The notes under the pieces: model-generated
Seen by the model: only the letters and a program-made list of their open reading frames with translations
Databases searched by the model: none
Told to the model about the DNA's origin: nothing
Program-made: the position numbers and the translations under genes
Assembly (NCBI GenBank): GCA_964017235.1
Contig: OZ024929.1
Location: 162,053,609 to 162,117,608, forward strand
DNA: 64,000 bases
Direction of reading: 5' to 3'
Origin: Sabellastarte sp. h YS-2021
Lineage: Eukaryota > Annelida > Polychaeta > Sabellida > Sabellidae
Part shown: positions 50,211 to 60,344 of the stretch, piece after piece
How the letters are laid out: the number at the start of each line of letters is the position of its first letter
How positions within the stretch are numbered: position 1 is the stretch's first letter

Positions 50211-52004
50211 TATCTCCCGCCTCAGAATCAGTAAAAATGGAGAACTAAAGGAGATTTAAGGCCTCTGAAGTAAGATGACCCCACTTGACATTGAAGAAGG
50301 GGTCAAAGGTAAAAGTCAGCAATTTCAAAATAGTCTCAGGCCATGACTTGGTATAAGTTGTTTTCACATTTGGAACCCCTAGTAGCAATGATAAGGGAGA
50401 TATAAGGCCTTTTAATAGGATAATCCCATCTAACGTGATATGACGGCCATTTTGTTTTTGAAACTAGGCTAAATTACTATCAGGCTAACTTTCCTAGCCA
50501 TATGTATTTTGCGCATATTTGATGAAGCTAGCTGCAATATTTCAAGTTTTAGAGCATCTTAATGATTTTTAAATAATTGGCTATGGCGGCCATTTTATTT
50601 TTCAAAATAAGGCAAAAATTTTTCTCAGCAAAACATTTGAAGGGCAGGACTTTTGATGGTCTGTCTTTATATTCTGAAGCCATAGCACCAATAATAAGGG
50701 AGAAATAAGGATGTTTTAGTATGACAACCTCATTTAACCTTGAAGCAGGGGTCAAAGGTCAAATTCAACACCTGGAAAAGATTCCCTGTCCATGTCTTCC
50801 TACAAGTTGTTTTCATATTCCAAACCTCTTGGAGCAATATTTGGGCAGATATATGGCCTTTTTAATAGGATAACCTGTCAGTAAACATGTGATATGGCGG
50901 CCATTTTGTTTTTTGAACTAGCCCAAAATTACTATCAGGCTAGCTTTTCTAGCCATATAGCTTTTGTGCTAATTTGAAGAAGCTAGCTGGAATATTTCAA
51001 GATTTAGAGGACCTTTATGATTTTCAAACAATTAGCTATGGCGGCCATTTTGTTTTTCAAAATGAGGCTAAAATATTGCAGAGACAGGTTTTCATAGCCG
51101 TAAAGATCCCCTGCAAATCTGGTGAAGATTTCTGTATAAATGAATGAGATATTAAGGTTTATGCAAAAAACATGACAAACTTTAAAGATGTGATATGGCA
51201 GCCATTTTGTTTTTTGAACTAGTGGCAAAACTACTATCAGGGTAGCTTTTCTAGCCATATAGCTTTTGTGCAAATTTGATGAAGCTAGCTGGAATATTTC
51301 AAGATTTAGAGCACCTTTATAATTTTCAAAGAATTAGCTATGGCGGCCATTTTGTTTTTCAAAATGTGGCTAAAATTTTGCAGAGACAAGTTTTCATAGC
51401 CCTTATAGTTTTTGTGCAAATTTGATGAAGCTAGCTGGAATATTTCAAGATTTAGAGCACCATTATGATTTTCAAACAATTAGCTATGGCAACCATTTTG
51501 TTTTTCAAAATGAGACTAAAATTTTGCAGAGACAGGTTTTCATAGCCATAAACATCCCCTGCAAATTTGGTAAAGATATCTTTATAAATGAATGAGATAT
51601 TAAGGTTTATGCAAAAGGTGCCGAATTTTAAACATGTGATATGGCGGCCATTTTGTTTTTTGAACTAGTACCAAAATTACTATCAGGCTAGCTTTTCTAG
51701 CCATATAGCTTTTGTGACAATTTGATGAAGCTAGCTGGAATATTTCAAGATTTAGAGCACCTTTATGATTTTCAAACAATTGGCTATGGCGGCCATTTTG
51801 TTTTTCAAAATGAGGCTAAAATGTTGCAGAGACAGGTTTTCATAGCCATAAACATTCCCTGCAAATTTGGTGAAGATATCTTTATAAATGAATGAGATAT
51901 TAAGGTTTATGCAAAAACGTGACGGACGGACGGACGGACGTATGTACGTACGGAAGGCGTTTTATAATCTCTCAACCTCGGCCTTCGGCCACAGGCGGGA
52001 GATA
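50211..52004. mobile_element. Family 3 element: TATCTCCCGCCT ends, GGCGGCCAT repeats
   Basis: Perfect 12-bp inverted ends TATCTCCCGCCT / AGGCGGGAGATA bound 1.8 kb. Inside, GGCGGCCATTTTGTTTTT or a close variant occurs nine times, alternating between two contexts (a GATATG-gcggcc-GAACTAG type and a GCTATG-gcggcc-CAAAATGAGG type). Before the right end are a (GGAC)n tract near 51922-51940 and a GGCCTTCGGCC hairpin. No coding capacity and no target duplication found. Confidence 0.7.
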
Positions 52005-52160
52005 AAAATAAGGATTGTTAAATGCAAGCAGACATGAGTGCATTGTGGAATAAATTTTAAATTGACTTTTGGACATGGATGTGTCACAATGGTCAGTATT
52101 TGTGATTTTATCTGAGTGAATTGGCATTGCTGTGGTATTTTTCAGTTTGCAGTACATTAA

Positions 52161-52935
52161 TTATATCCCCAGATAAAAGTTGGGGATATACTGGTTTCAC
52201 CTCGGTCGTGCTGCCGCCAAACGTTTTGACTTGTCTGCGCAATAACTCAAAAACACTTTTACGGATTTCATTCAAACTTGGCACCCCACATATGTTTGGG
52301 TCGGGAGAGGAACCTTATTTTAAGGTGGCCTTAAACTTTTAATAATAAAAAATTTATGGCCACCTTAAGGTCCGACATTTGACTTTTGGCCACTTAATGC
52401 TCTCTAGGCCAGAAACTATGTGGCTCATCTGGCTCAAATTTTACCTGGGAACATATTAATATATTCTTCTTACATATGCCAAAATCAAAACTTTCTGTTA
52501 AGGTTAAAAATGTGTTTGAGGCCCGCAAAGGCCCTACTTACACATTTTTTTTCAACATTTTCCACATTTCTTGCTCTGTGACTTAAAATGGTGAGTCTAA
52601 CAAGTCTTAAACTGTAGGGGATATAACTTTAACATGTAATCTTCATGTATGCAAAATTTGAAGTTGAATTTTAAGGTCACCTTAAGATCTCGAAAATATC
52701 CACAGAGACCTAATTTATGGACTATTTACCACTTTTAATTTGATGGTAGTTTTACCCACTGGTACAGCAGTTCCATATTTTAACAGGGACTGGTTAGGAT
52801 TCTATAAAAGCAATGCTAAAACCATAAATTTTTAATCAGGGTGTTCTCCACCAAATGTTCACGTAGGTTTTGCGAACATAACTTCCCTAAATATTCATGT
52901 TTCTTGATTTTTATATCCCCAGACATTGCAGGCAA
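52161..52935 (+). mobile_element. Family 4 fragment: TATATCCCCAG element
   Basis: It starts with the hairpin TATCCCCA ... TGGGGATA and then CTGGTTTCACCTCGGTCG and GCTGCCGCC, the same order of motifs as in family 2. A second copy of TTATATCCCCAGACATTGC lies at about 52911. No convincing right end was found, so the extent is approximate. Confidence 0.5.
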
Positions 52936-53162
52936 TGTGGCTTACATATTATGATTTTTTTGGTTTTGCATGAAACATAGGAATCTCAGATAGGTAAAGA
53001 GCCAGTGTGATTGCTAGAAATGTCCCACTTGATATACCATTCTTGAGACCTATTCATGCTCGAAGCTCTGTCCTGGGAAGGTGGGCTGACAGAAGGTCCA
53101 ATTCAGGTAGTCTGTTATGGACTTTGACACATTATGACATTGTCTCATCTGTCTATTTGCAG

Positions 53163-53239
53163 GACACCCAGGTATGCCTATGACAAGGATGAACCATCAG
53201 AGGATGCCAGGACCCATGGGCCCCGGACCAGAGTTTAAT
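53163..53239 (+). CDS. SSBP3: SSBP exon c (77 nt)
   Basis: The exon opens with GA, completing the Gly codon of exon b, and reads HPGMPMTRMNHQRMPGPMGP then GPEFN. The donor is GTGAGT at 53240. It corresponds to the stretch of vertebrate SSBP proteins rich in Met, Arg and Pro that starts GHP. It ends in phase 0. Its last six bases and donor region (TTTAAT then GTGAGTT) are identical to those of exon a. Confidence 0.93.
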
Positions 53240-53779
53240 GTGAGTTCTGAAGAAAACTAAATTGAACATGTACTTTAGAGATTATTTCCTTACATTAATG
53301 TTCCATTGCAGTACAGTTATGCAGTGGAATAACAGAGGAGCTTATAAATTCTAAAAGTATGTCCAGAACAATTTCTGCTTATAAGCTGTATGGTTACATA
53401 CTTACCACATAGTTGTTGTTTGCTTTGGTCCTCTCTGGATATTATAACAAAAAAAAAACATTTAAATTTATTAAACTTGAAAAACAGTGTAAAGAAAACA
53501 TAAAGAAAAATCAGCATATTGTGACCAACCTTTTTTCACGATAGAGGCATTTTTATGTCTTTAATATTTTCATAAATGTACAAGTTTTCCAATTGTGAAA
53601 GTATTAACAGATATATATCACAATCAATGCTTCTGAATTTTGTCAATGTATCAGATGTTTTTGTCTCTCCATGCATTGATAAATGTACGGCTATTCTGTG
53701 GTTATTTATTCATTCAGAAAGTTTTTCTTTCAAGAGAATGAAAAGGAGTTAATTATTGTAAACATCTTTTGATTTTCAG
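53240..53779 (+). other. SSBP intron c-d
   Basis: Intron with consensus ends; nothing else recognised. Confidence 0.8.
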
Positions 53780-53847
53780 AATTTTGGAATGCGTGGCCCT
53801 CCTCCCTCAAGTATGGGTCCTGGAGGACCAATGCCCCCAATGTCCAT
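53780..53847 (+). CDS. SSBP3: SSBP exon d (68 nt)
   Basis: The acceptor is tttgattttcag and the donor GTAAGT at 53848. It reads NFGMRGPPPSSMGPGGPMPP then MS plus AT of a split Met codon. The family has a similar Arg/Pro/Gly/Met stretch following an N-Y/F-G motif. Confidence 0.93.
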
Positions 53848-54599
53848 GTAAGTTGTGAGATTTTTGAAACTATAGGATACAGAACAGAGGAATTGTTTAG
53901 GGTTTAATGGTTGGAATGAACATTGTAATCTACAAGTCTGTTTAAACAATGTGTGTAATTATTTTAACTTTTAAGTTTTGCCATTCAAAAAAGTGTTGAA
54001 ATGCTTAGTTACAGTGTGTAGTGTATAGTGATAGAACAATTGTCTATAGACATCAAATAGTCAGTCGAAATTCACATCAGTAATGATCAATCTGGAAGTA
54101 GTGTCCATCGATTCCTCATTATTACCAGAACTTTCCTTATGTGTCTCAGTATCCACATGTTTTTTTAAATATTTTAGGCAGTTTCCTTCAATAACCTGAC
54201 TGATTCATTATGAATTTATATGTCCCACCATATTTACAGGAAGTGAGTGTTTTTGGTAGATTCTAAATGTGGAAACACTGTTATTCTTACGGGGTTGACA
54301 TATACTTCATCCCAGAAATGATAAAACCAACAATGATATAACCAATCAATTATGGCTCGAATGTCAGTCAGCAAAATGGACGATTAATCAACCATGACAA
54401 TTGAAGGTGATTCCCAGCACTAGTAGTGTGTACCATAAGTTATATAACTACAAAACATATTTTCCTCTCAGATATTGTCTGATGTAATTGTTAAATATCA
54501 GTCCAAGTACCCAACTGTATTATTGCCTTAAAAACTTTGGTTTTGTTGTTTTTACAAAACTATCTCTATGCCCTGTGTACTATTTTGTGTGTTTTTCAG
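53848..54599 (+). other. SSBP intron d-e
   Basis: Intron with consensus ends; nothing else recognised. Confidence 0.8.
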
Positions 54600-54663
54600 G
54601 CCCGGTCCAGGTGGTCCACAGGTAAATAGACCATGGCCCCCAACCTCAACGCCCGTCAGCATG
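54600..54663 (+). CDS. SSBP3: SSBP exon e (64 nt)
   Basis: The acceptor is gtgtttttcag. The first G completes the Met codon from exon d. It reads PGPGGPQVNRPWPPTSTPVS then M; the donor is GTTAGT at 54664. The RPWP motif matches the R-G-P-W-P motif known in SSBP proteins. Confidence 0.92.
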
Positions 54664-56299
54664 GTTAGTAACTCACTCTCCTAGAAATAACAACCAAATA
54701 CACAAGTGTAACTGATAAATGTACAGAGGTAACATGCTCATCTCTTGTTAATAGACCACGATTCCCATGTTCTGGCTCTGTGTGTATGTTTACTGGCTTA
54801 TTCTCCTTTCCAATGGGGAAAACATAATCTTATAACTAGACCACAGGAGCCTTAACTAATATTACTTACTATCCCAGACAATTTAAAAAACTATCAAATG
54901 ATGCCTACTTGTTATTTAACTTCAGGCTCCAGTATCCAGTAAGCAATATAACTGTCCCATTCAATGTGGAAACATAACATCCTGTTCACTTGCAACCAGT
55001 GAACAGGATCATCTTTGGCCTTGTTGTGATGACGTGTGGCAAATGATGCAGTGGTTATGGGTTCAAATCCACCTGATTAGAATATACAACATACTCATTG
55101 TTTCTATGTCCAAAGCTGTTAATAGGGGCATAAAGAAAGACTCCACAGTATGTGTCTGCACATGTCAGAAGCTGAATATTATTATTGTAAAATTAACCCA
55201 TCCTACCAGCATGGCAAGGATCATTATATTCCAAGTCAGTACTTCCAATTGATCCATTCAGTGTTTAATGCTTGAGTAGTCCCAAAGTTTGTAACTAGTA
55301 AAATTCCCAGTCTGAATATGATTTATGTCAAAAGGTGAACATTAGTATTGTGGAAATAAACTCCATCCTGTGAACATGGCAAGGATCATTGTATTCCAAA
55401 CCCCCACTTGCAGTTGATTTATTCAGTGCTTCATAATTGAGTGGTCTCAACGTTGGTAATTAGTAAAATTCACAATCTGAATTGGCTTTAAATTGGTAAC
55501 CAGTTATATTACGTGACCTTTGAACCATCTCAGACCATTATTTTATGTGGACAAAAAGCTGAACATGATTCCAGTTGCTACAAATTCTCCTGGTAGTTTT
55601 GGCCAGGTAAATGTTAGGACAAGTCTTGTAAATGAAACTGTAACATAAAAGCTGATAAACTTAAGCTTATGTAGAAATCTGTCATGCTGTTGTCAAAAGG
55701 CATGTCTCCACAGATATAACTTGTATTTAATCTGCAAGTCCTGCATACAGCCATGACGGTAGTGCAAATACAAACTTTGACTTGGTGTATGATTTGTGAA
55801 ATTTAAAAGTATTCATGAAAAATTGTTTAAAAACTTGTATTGTTGTAAATACAGGTAAATTGATTGACCATACATGATCTAATCTTTTAAAAATGTTTTG
55901 TGTGTATCTGGCCTCTTCAGTATTCGATCATTTTTACAAACCATATTGTTGTGTTCTACATCACCTTTATGTATATCCAATCTCAATAATGTCCTCATCA
56001 ATGGCAATATTGTAATAGCATCGCAAAAACCCCAGACATCTCTCTGCGCAGTACATTAGTGGTTTGTACCAAGAAGAAATGTCGTTGTTCAAACTCGTAT
56101 ATGTGGGGGACAAAGACAGGTAGTGAAACGATGGGAATCTAGCATACATTTCAGTCGAAAGAGCCCCTTTGGAGATTAGATGTTTAAATTGCAATCTGCT
56201 TTGTGGGGGTGGACTTTTTGTGGGATGTCCCTGAGATGTTTTTGTTTGTATTATGGAAATGTATTAAGTGTGATGAGGTATGTTTTCTTCTCTTTTCAG
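54664..56299 (+). other. SSBP intron e-f
   Basis: A tRNA-like relic with box-B-like GGGTTCAAATCC lies near 55055-55070. Two blocks near 55190-55330 and 55370-55470 share AGCATGGCAAGGATCATT-type motifs and look like an old duplication. No coding evidence. Confidence 0.6.
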
Positions 56300-56338
56300 A
56301 TGAACAGCTACTCCTCACCATCACCAGGAAACTTTAAT
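56300..56338 (+). CDS. SSBP3: SSBP exon f (39 nt)
   Basis: A 13-residue exon, MNSYSSPSPGNFN, preceded by cttctcttttcag and followed by GTTAGT. It corresponds to the Tyr-Ser-Ser-Ser-Pro-Gly segment of the family. It starts and ends in phase 0, so it could be skipped without breaking the frame. Like exons a and c it ends in TTTAAT. Confidence 0.9.
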
Positions 56339-57363
56339 GTTAGTCACTTGCTTATTTTTTTATATAATTCCTACAAAGGTCTTTAAAAATTCTCAGCCAA
56401 AACTGTCATAGTATAACTAGGGTCTTTCACAAACCTCTCCTTTTCAACACAGATTTCTGATATTTTATTTTTGATAAATTTGTTGACATCACCTGCCATG
56501 TTTCATTAACCAGTACTTCAGTGAGTGTGGGTACTAAGAGTTGGTTATTGCAAAATGAAAAAAAAACTGTCTGTTTGTCACTACAAGTCATATCCCTAGT
56601 GTCAACCAGAAACTCATATTGTGTTGCAGCATAGAATTTATTTTTCCCAAAAGTATCTTTTTGATTTCTAACTTCCACTGTCCACTAGAGAGATCAGACA
56701 TTTCAGCCCCCAAGTTGTGGATCAAAGTGATTTGTCAGAATAAACAGACAACAGAACCTATCAATGTAACGGCTTCTACGTGCCCTGAAAGTTTTTCATA
56801 TTTTATGAATCTGGAATTTGTGTCTGATTTCTTTGATTTAGTTTTTCTGCAAATCTTGATAGACATTGTTTAGTTAAAAACTATACACAACATATAAAAG
56901 GCAGAGTGGTACACTGGTCATGCATTGGACAATTACCTCTGAGGTCATGGATTCAAATTATGGAAGTTTCTTGCAAAATGATCAGTGAAAGCCAGTGGTT
57001 CACAGTGCCAAAACCAATGATTTCCTTCACTTGTATTATACTGGTGGAAACTGTTTTGACTGTTTGAGGTACTACAGAAGTCAATGCAAAGCCCAAACTT
57101 TCCTTTGTTGCAGTAAAATATTATGTGAAGTTGATTTTAATGGTAACTTGAACTAACTTCATTGAGAACCATGTTTAATAGTCATCTGTATAAGTTCAGA
57201 AATGTCAGAATGCGACAATAGACTGATATTCTATGCCTCCAGCAACCTATCATGTTACATGTATACTAGTTCAGATGTTTAACTGGCTGCCAACTTAAAG
57301 TACGATGGCTTTGTTCTTGTGATAGAGAAGCTGTTTACAGTGTGGAGTTTTTGTGTATTTCAG
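56339..57363 (+). other. SSBP intron f-g
   Basis: Contains a possible SINE relic from about 56895: GCAGAGTGGTACACTGGTCA (box-A-like) and GGTCATGGATTCAAATT (weak box B). Confidence 0.55.
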
Positions 57364-57421
57364 GGCCCACACATGGCAGGACCAGGTGCCCCAGGAACTC
57401 CCATAATGCCTAGTCCACAAG
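57364..57421 (+). CDS. SSBP3: SSBP exon g (58 nt)
   Basis: The exon follows gtgtatttcag and reads GPHMAGPGAPGTPIMPSPQ plus the first base of the next codon; the donor is GTCAGT at 57422. The GTPIMPSP motif is nearly invariant in SSBP/Ssdp proteins (established knowledge). Confidence 0.95.
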
Positions 57422-57475
57422 GTCAGTACTTCCTGTTTGTAGTAAACCTGGCCCTATCCACTATACAGATCACGT

Positions 57476-57606
57476 TTGACAAAATGGGGCCTTGATTGCA
57501 TCATGGTTAAAGAATTTGACAGATGATCACTTTGTTCATGTTGGTGGTCATGGTGTACCATTTGTAGAATAACTCTAGCTGTGAGGAAAGACATAAAACC
57601 CAACCG
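57476..57606 (+). mobile_element. Possible SINE 3' relic
   Basis: It ends in GAGGAAAGACATAAAACCCA, the tail motif shared with the SINEs at 11.3, 12.4 and 38.4 kb. The tRNA-like part is not recognisable. Confidence 0.4.
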
Positions 57607-57984
57607 AGAACTTCTGATACTCCCTTCAAAAATCATGTATGGGTATCAGTCTTATAGCAAGACCAGAAATCCTGAGATCACTCAATAGCGGGACCTTCAT
57701 TAAAGTTTGACAATTCACAGTTGTGTAATTGGGTAAATCTTTCAAAGTACAGAATGATTAGTGAAGGTTTATCTACTAGATATCATTGAAAGCCATAAAT
57801 ATAAAGTTAACAGTAAAGATAAGACACAGGATTTATATTAATGAAAAATGGTGATGAATTCACAAGATGATTCTCTCTCAGAATTATGATAGATAATGCT
57901 TCAAGATTCAGCATGTGAATGTGTATAAAGAACAAATAGAAGCTTTGTCTTTGAGTGGACTAATGAGTGTTACATTTTTTTCAG
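57607..57984 (+). other. SSBP intron g-h, remainder
   Basis: Intron sequence; nothing recognised apart from the SINE relic upstream. Confidence 0.7.
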
Positions 57985-58055
57985 ATTCAACGAACTCTGG
58001 AGAAAATATGTACAGCATGATGAAGCCTAATATGGGTCCTGGGGGAATGCCAGGG
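57985..58055 (+). CDS. SSBP3: SSBP exon h (DSTNSGENMYSMM exon, 71 nt)
   Basis: The acceptor is acattttttttcag. The exon reads DSTNSGENMYSMMKPNMGPG then GMPG and ends before GTCAGT at 58056. The DSTNS-ENMY motif is one of the strongest family signatures. It ends in phase 0. Confidence 0.96.
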
Positions 58056-58716
58056 GTCAGTATCATGTGGTTAAAACATTAATTGGCTCAGAGTATAAGT
58101 ATTAATTGATGCAGTTTAGGTTAATGGTATTTGATATGTACTGGTAGTGGCATATGAAGGCTTTGCTGTTGAACGTTACATAAATCCTTTTCTCTGCTAG
58201 GGATAGTGTGAGACAAGGCACAGATGCTTCCATTTTGGCCTGCCTTGTGCTGTTTTTTCAGCAGTTGCCCAGTTTGACCACCCCTTTCCCTTCTACTGCA
58301 GGCCTGTTCTTTAGTCCTCCATGTTCGTTCATCTAGGCGTACAGATGTACAATTATATATAGCAGACTAATGAGATAAAATCATTGCCAGTTGTTGTGAT
58401 CCAATTAGTTATAAAGAATAAAAAGCACTGTTACTGTTATACAATTTTACTTGTATTGTAATCTAGCTTTAGCTTTAAGCCTCCTTTGACATTGTAAAGA
58501 GCATTTGTTTGGGATATGCATGTCTACAATGGAACTTGCTTCAATGATTATGTTCTGGTTTCTTCCATCGTGTTTAAAGTAACTAATGTGAAATTTCTCT
58601 AAAAAATACAATAGCGAAAAAATAAAATTTGAAACCTGCACACTTTAGGGAAATGTTATAAAGTGGTGTTCATTTTGACCACACCCCTTGTATGTACCTT
58701 TGTGTTTCTGATTTAG
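58056..58716 (+). other. SSBP intron h-i
   Basis: Intron with GTCAGT donor and tgatttag acceptor. A pyrimidine-rich AG near 58310 could serve as a cryptic acceptor, but no exon follows clearly. Confidence 0.7.
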
Positions 58717-58801
58717 TTTGGACCAGACATGAACCAAGGGGCAGGGATGCCAGGGCCAATGGGTCCTGATGGTATCAACCCAGCCATGATGAATGGAAAC
58801 G
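58717..58801 (+). CDS. SSBP3: SSBP exon i (85 nt)
   Basis: The acceptor is gtgtttctgatttag. It reads FGPDMNQGAGMPGPMGPDG, then INPAMMNGN and one base of the next codon; the donor is GTAAGA at 58802. It parallels the F-x-M-G-P-G ... HHMNG segment of vertebrate SSBP3. Confidence 0.93.
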
Positions 58802-59438
58802 GTAAGATTTTTGACACCTTTTTCCTGTGGTAGAGTAGACTGCAGAACCAGTGTCACTTGTGTTAAGGTATAGGTGGAGCTGGTTTTGAATTCCTTGCAT
58901 AAAGCAATGTACTTTAATAGATAAAAGTGACAGCTATAAGAAGAAACAAGTCTAATTGCAGTTCTACTTTCAAAGTATCTATTGTCTTATAAACTGTATA
59001 TTCTAAACAAGCAGTTTACATGGCACAGTCGTCACAGAGTTTTTGATAAGAGAATATTCTGTTCCAGTCCTGAGGGGATGGCTTCCATTTGTTTACCAAT
59101 GATCACTTAGCTGGTACATGTACTTCATTCTTTAATCAATATTTCTGCTACCATAGTTAGCTCCTGGTTCTACCTTACTTGATAGGTATTAATTATTTTC
59201 TTTCTGTATATCAGCAGCACCAGGTGCCAAGACATGTGTACCAGAGATGTTGTAGTCCCAAGATTTTCTGGCACACAAGTCTAAAGAAGTTTTATTATTT
59301 TACACAAATTTTTTAATTGTTTACACCAGACTGAAGGCCTGATTTGATATAACCTTGGCTGTTTTAAAATGGACAGAATTGTCCAGTTTTATTTTAATAG
59401 GTTGTACCTTCACTGTACCTTTACATCCTGTGATTTAG
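58802..59438 (+). other. SSBP intron i-j with possible alternative exon
   Basis: The intron contains a strong acceptor (ttattttctttctgtatatcag) at 59214, well before the main acceptor at 59438. CAGCACCAG at 59215-59223 is followed by GTGCCA. Confidence 0.55.
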
Positions 59439-59680
59439 GAGAAGCACTAGGCCCCGAGTCATCAGGCGCTACCGGCGGTGTGAAGCACTCACCAGGACAC
59501 AACTCTGGGGGCGGTGGTGGTGCGGTGGGCGGGGGTTCTGGTGGAGGAGGCGGTGGACCAGGCACTCCACGAGGAGACCCTGAACACATGCCTCCAGTCA
59601 GCGGGGCGCCCCACTCAGACATGAGCAACTACAGCCTCCCCCCCTACCAGGAAAGCATGCCACCTGGTCACACCCCTGCG
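59439..59680 (+). CDS. SSBP3: SSBP exon j (Gly-rich exon, 242 nt)
   Basis: This is the longest exon (81 codons including the split first Gly). The acceptor is tcctgtgatttag and the donor GTAAGT at 59681. The start reads GEALGPESSGATGGVKHSPG. A run of about 23 residues that is almost all Gly follows, then PGTPRGDPEHMPP and finally MSNYSLPPYQESMPP. PGTPR and the following acidic residues match the family; the NYSLPPYQES stretch sits where vertebrate proteins have their N-P-F-Q-S/N-E-S-Y end. The Gly run is coded by a GGN microsatellite-like tract (about 59505-59560) and may vary in length. GC content here is far above the surrounding sequence. Confidence 0.94.
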
Positions 59681-60215
59681 GTAAGTACCTTCTTCTCAAC
59701 AATAATATACAGATAGAAGTCATCACCTAAATATATGGGAAAGCATTCTGTCTAGTCCCTGCCTTGCCTATAAGTACCCAATGGTGTTCTGAACAATTAT
59801 ATACCTGTAGATGTTATCAGTGTGTGCTGCAGGCGTCATGGTTGTCAAAATGTCACAAAGCAGCTAGATATTTTGACCTATCACCAAATCTGTTGTGACC
59901 AAATTTCATTCAAATTTCTGTGTGTAAATTTCTTTGATTTTGTCACAGACTAATTTTGTGTATTTATTCCTAAATTTTTTTTGCAGGCACATTAAAATTA
60001 AGATAAAGCAGGATCAATTTGATGAGATTGCAGCACTAATCTAAAGAACAATATGTTATTTGCAGTGTTTGATTCTCTGTTCTGGTTTTAAGTGTGGTAT
60101 CGTTAGGATTAATTAGGGTAAGTTTATTATAAGTAGGATTCAATAGGTTTAGTTTGATGGAATTCAACTAACAAGTCTGACGTTTTGTAAAATTTGCTTT
60201 ATATCTTTTTTTCAG
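59681..60215 (+). other. SSBP intron j-k
   Basis: Intron with GTAAGT donor and a long pyrimidine tract before the acceptor AG at 60214-60215. Reading through it from exon j would end after VSTFFSTIIYR. Confidence 0.8.
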
Positions 60216-60344
60216 CCGAATGATCAAAATGAGTCAGCAGAGATCTTAAAAATCAAGCAAAGCATGCAAGAAGAGGCCAAATTGTTTGAAAAAGACACTC
60301 CCTCAGACCCCTCACATCCAGACTATTTCAGCATCCAGCAATAA
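60216..60344 (+). CDS. SSBP3: SSBP terminal exon k with stop
   Basis: The acceptor is tatctttttttcag. The exon adds 42 residues in phase 0 and ends CAA TAA, with a second TAA directly behind. It reads PNDQNESAEILKIKQSMQEE, then AKLFEKDTP and HPDYFSIQQ at the end. It is charged and probably helical in its first half, unlike the low-complexity Pro/Gly exons before it. The canonical vertebrate isoforms, as I remember them, stop at the level of exon j, so this is an added tail relative to those. The reading frame is secure; the conservation of the tail is untested. Confidence 0.88.
   Translation, partial: PNDQNESAEILKIKQSMQEEAKLFEKDTPSDPSHPDYFSIQQ

Larger units (their letters stand above)
18406..53162 (+). 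other. 34.8-kb intron of the SSBP gene, filled with transposons
   Basis: The intron begins GTATGT and ends ttgcAG. It separates a split Gly codon (G | GA). It holds most of the mobile elements listed here: a palindromic TIR element, a DIRS remnant, two family-1 and two family-2 Helitron-like copies, a SINE, a LINE end, a hAT-like element and two other repeat families. I found no exon between b and c that is needed to keep the reading frame. Alternative exons cannot be excluded by eye. Confidence 0.85.

Noticed and set aside
59410..59628. Minus-strand Pro-rich open frame
   Set aside because: It is the reverse of the Gly-rich SSBP exon j.
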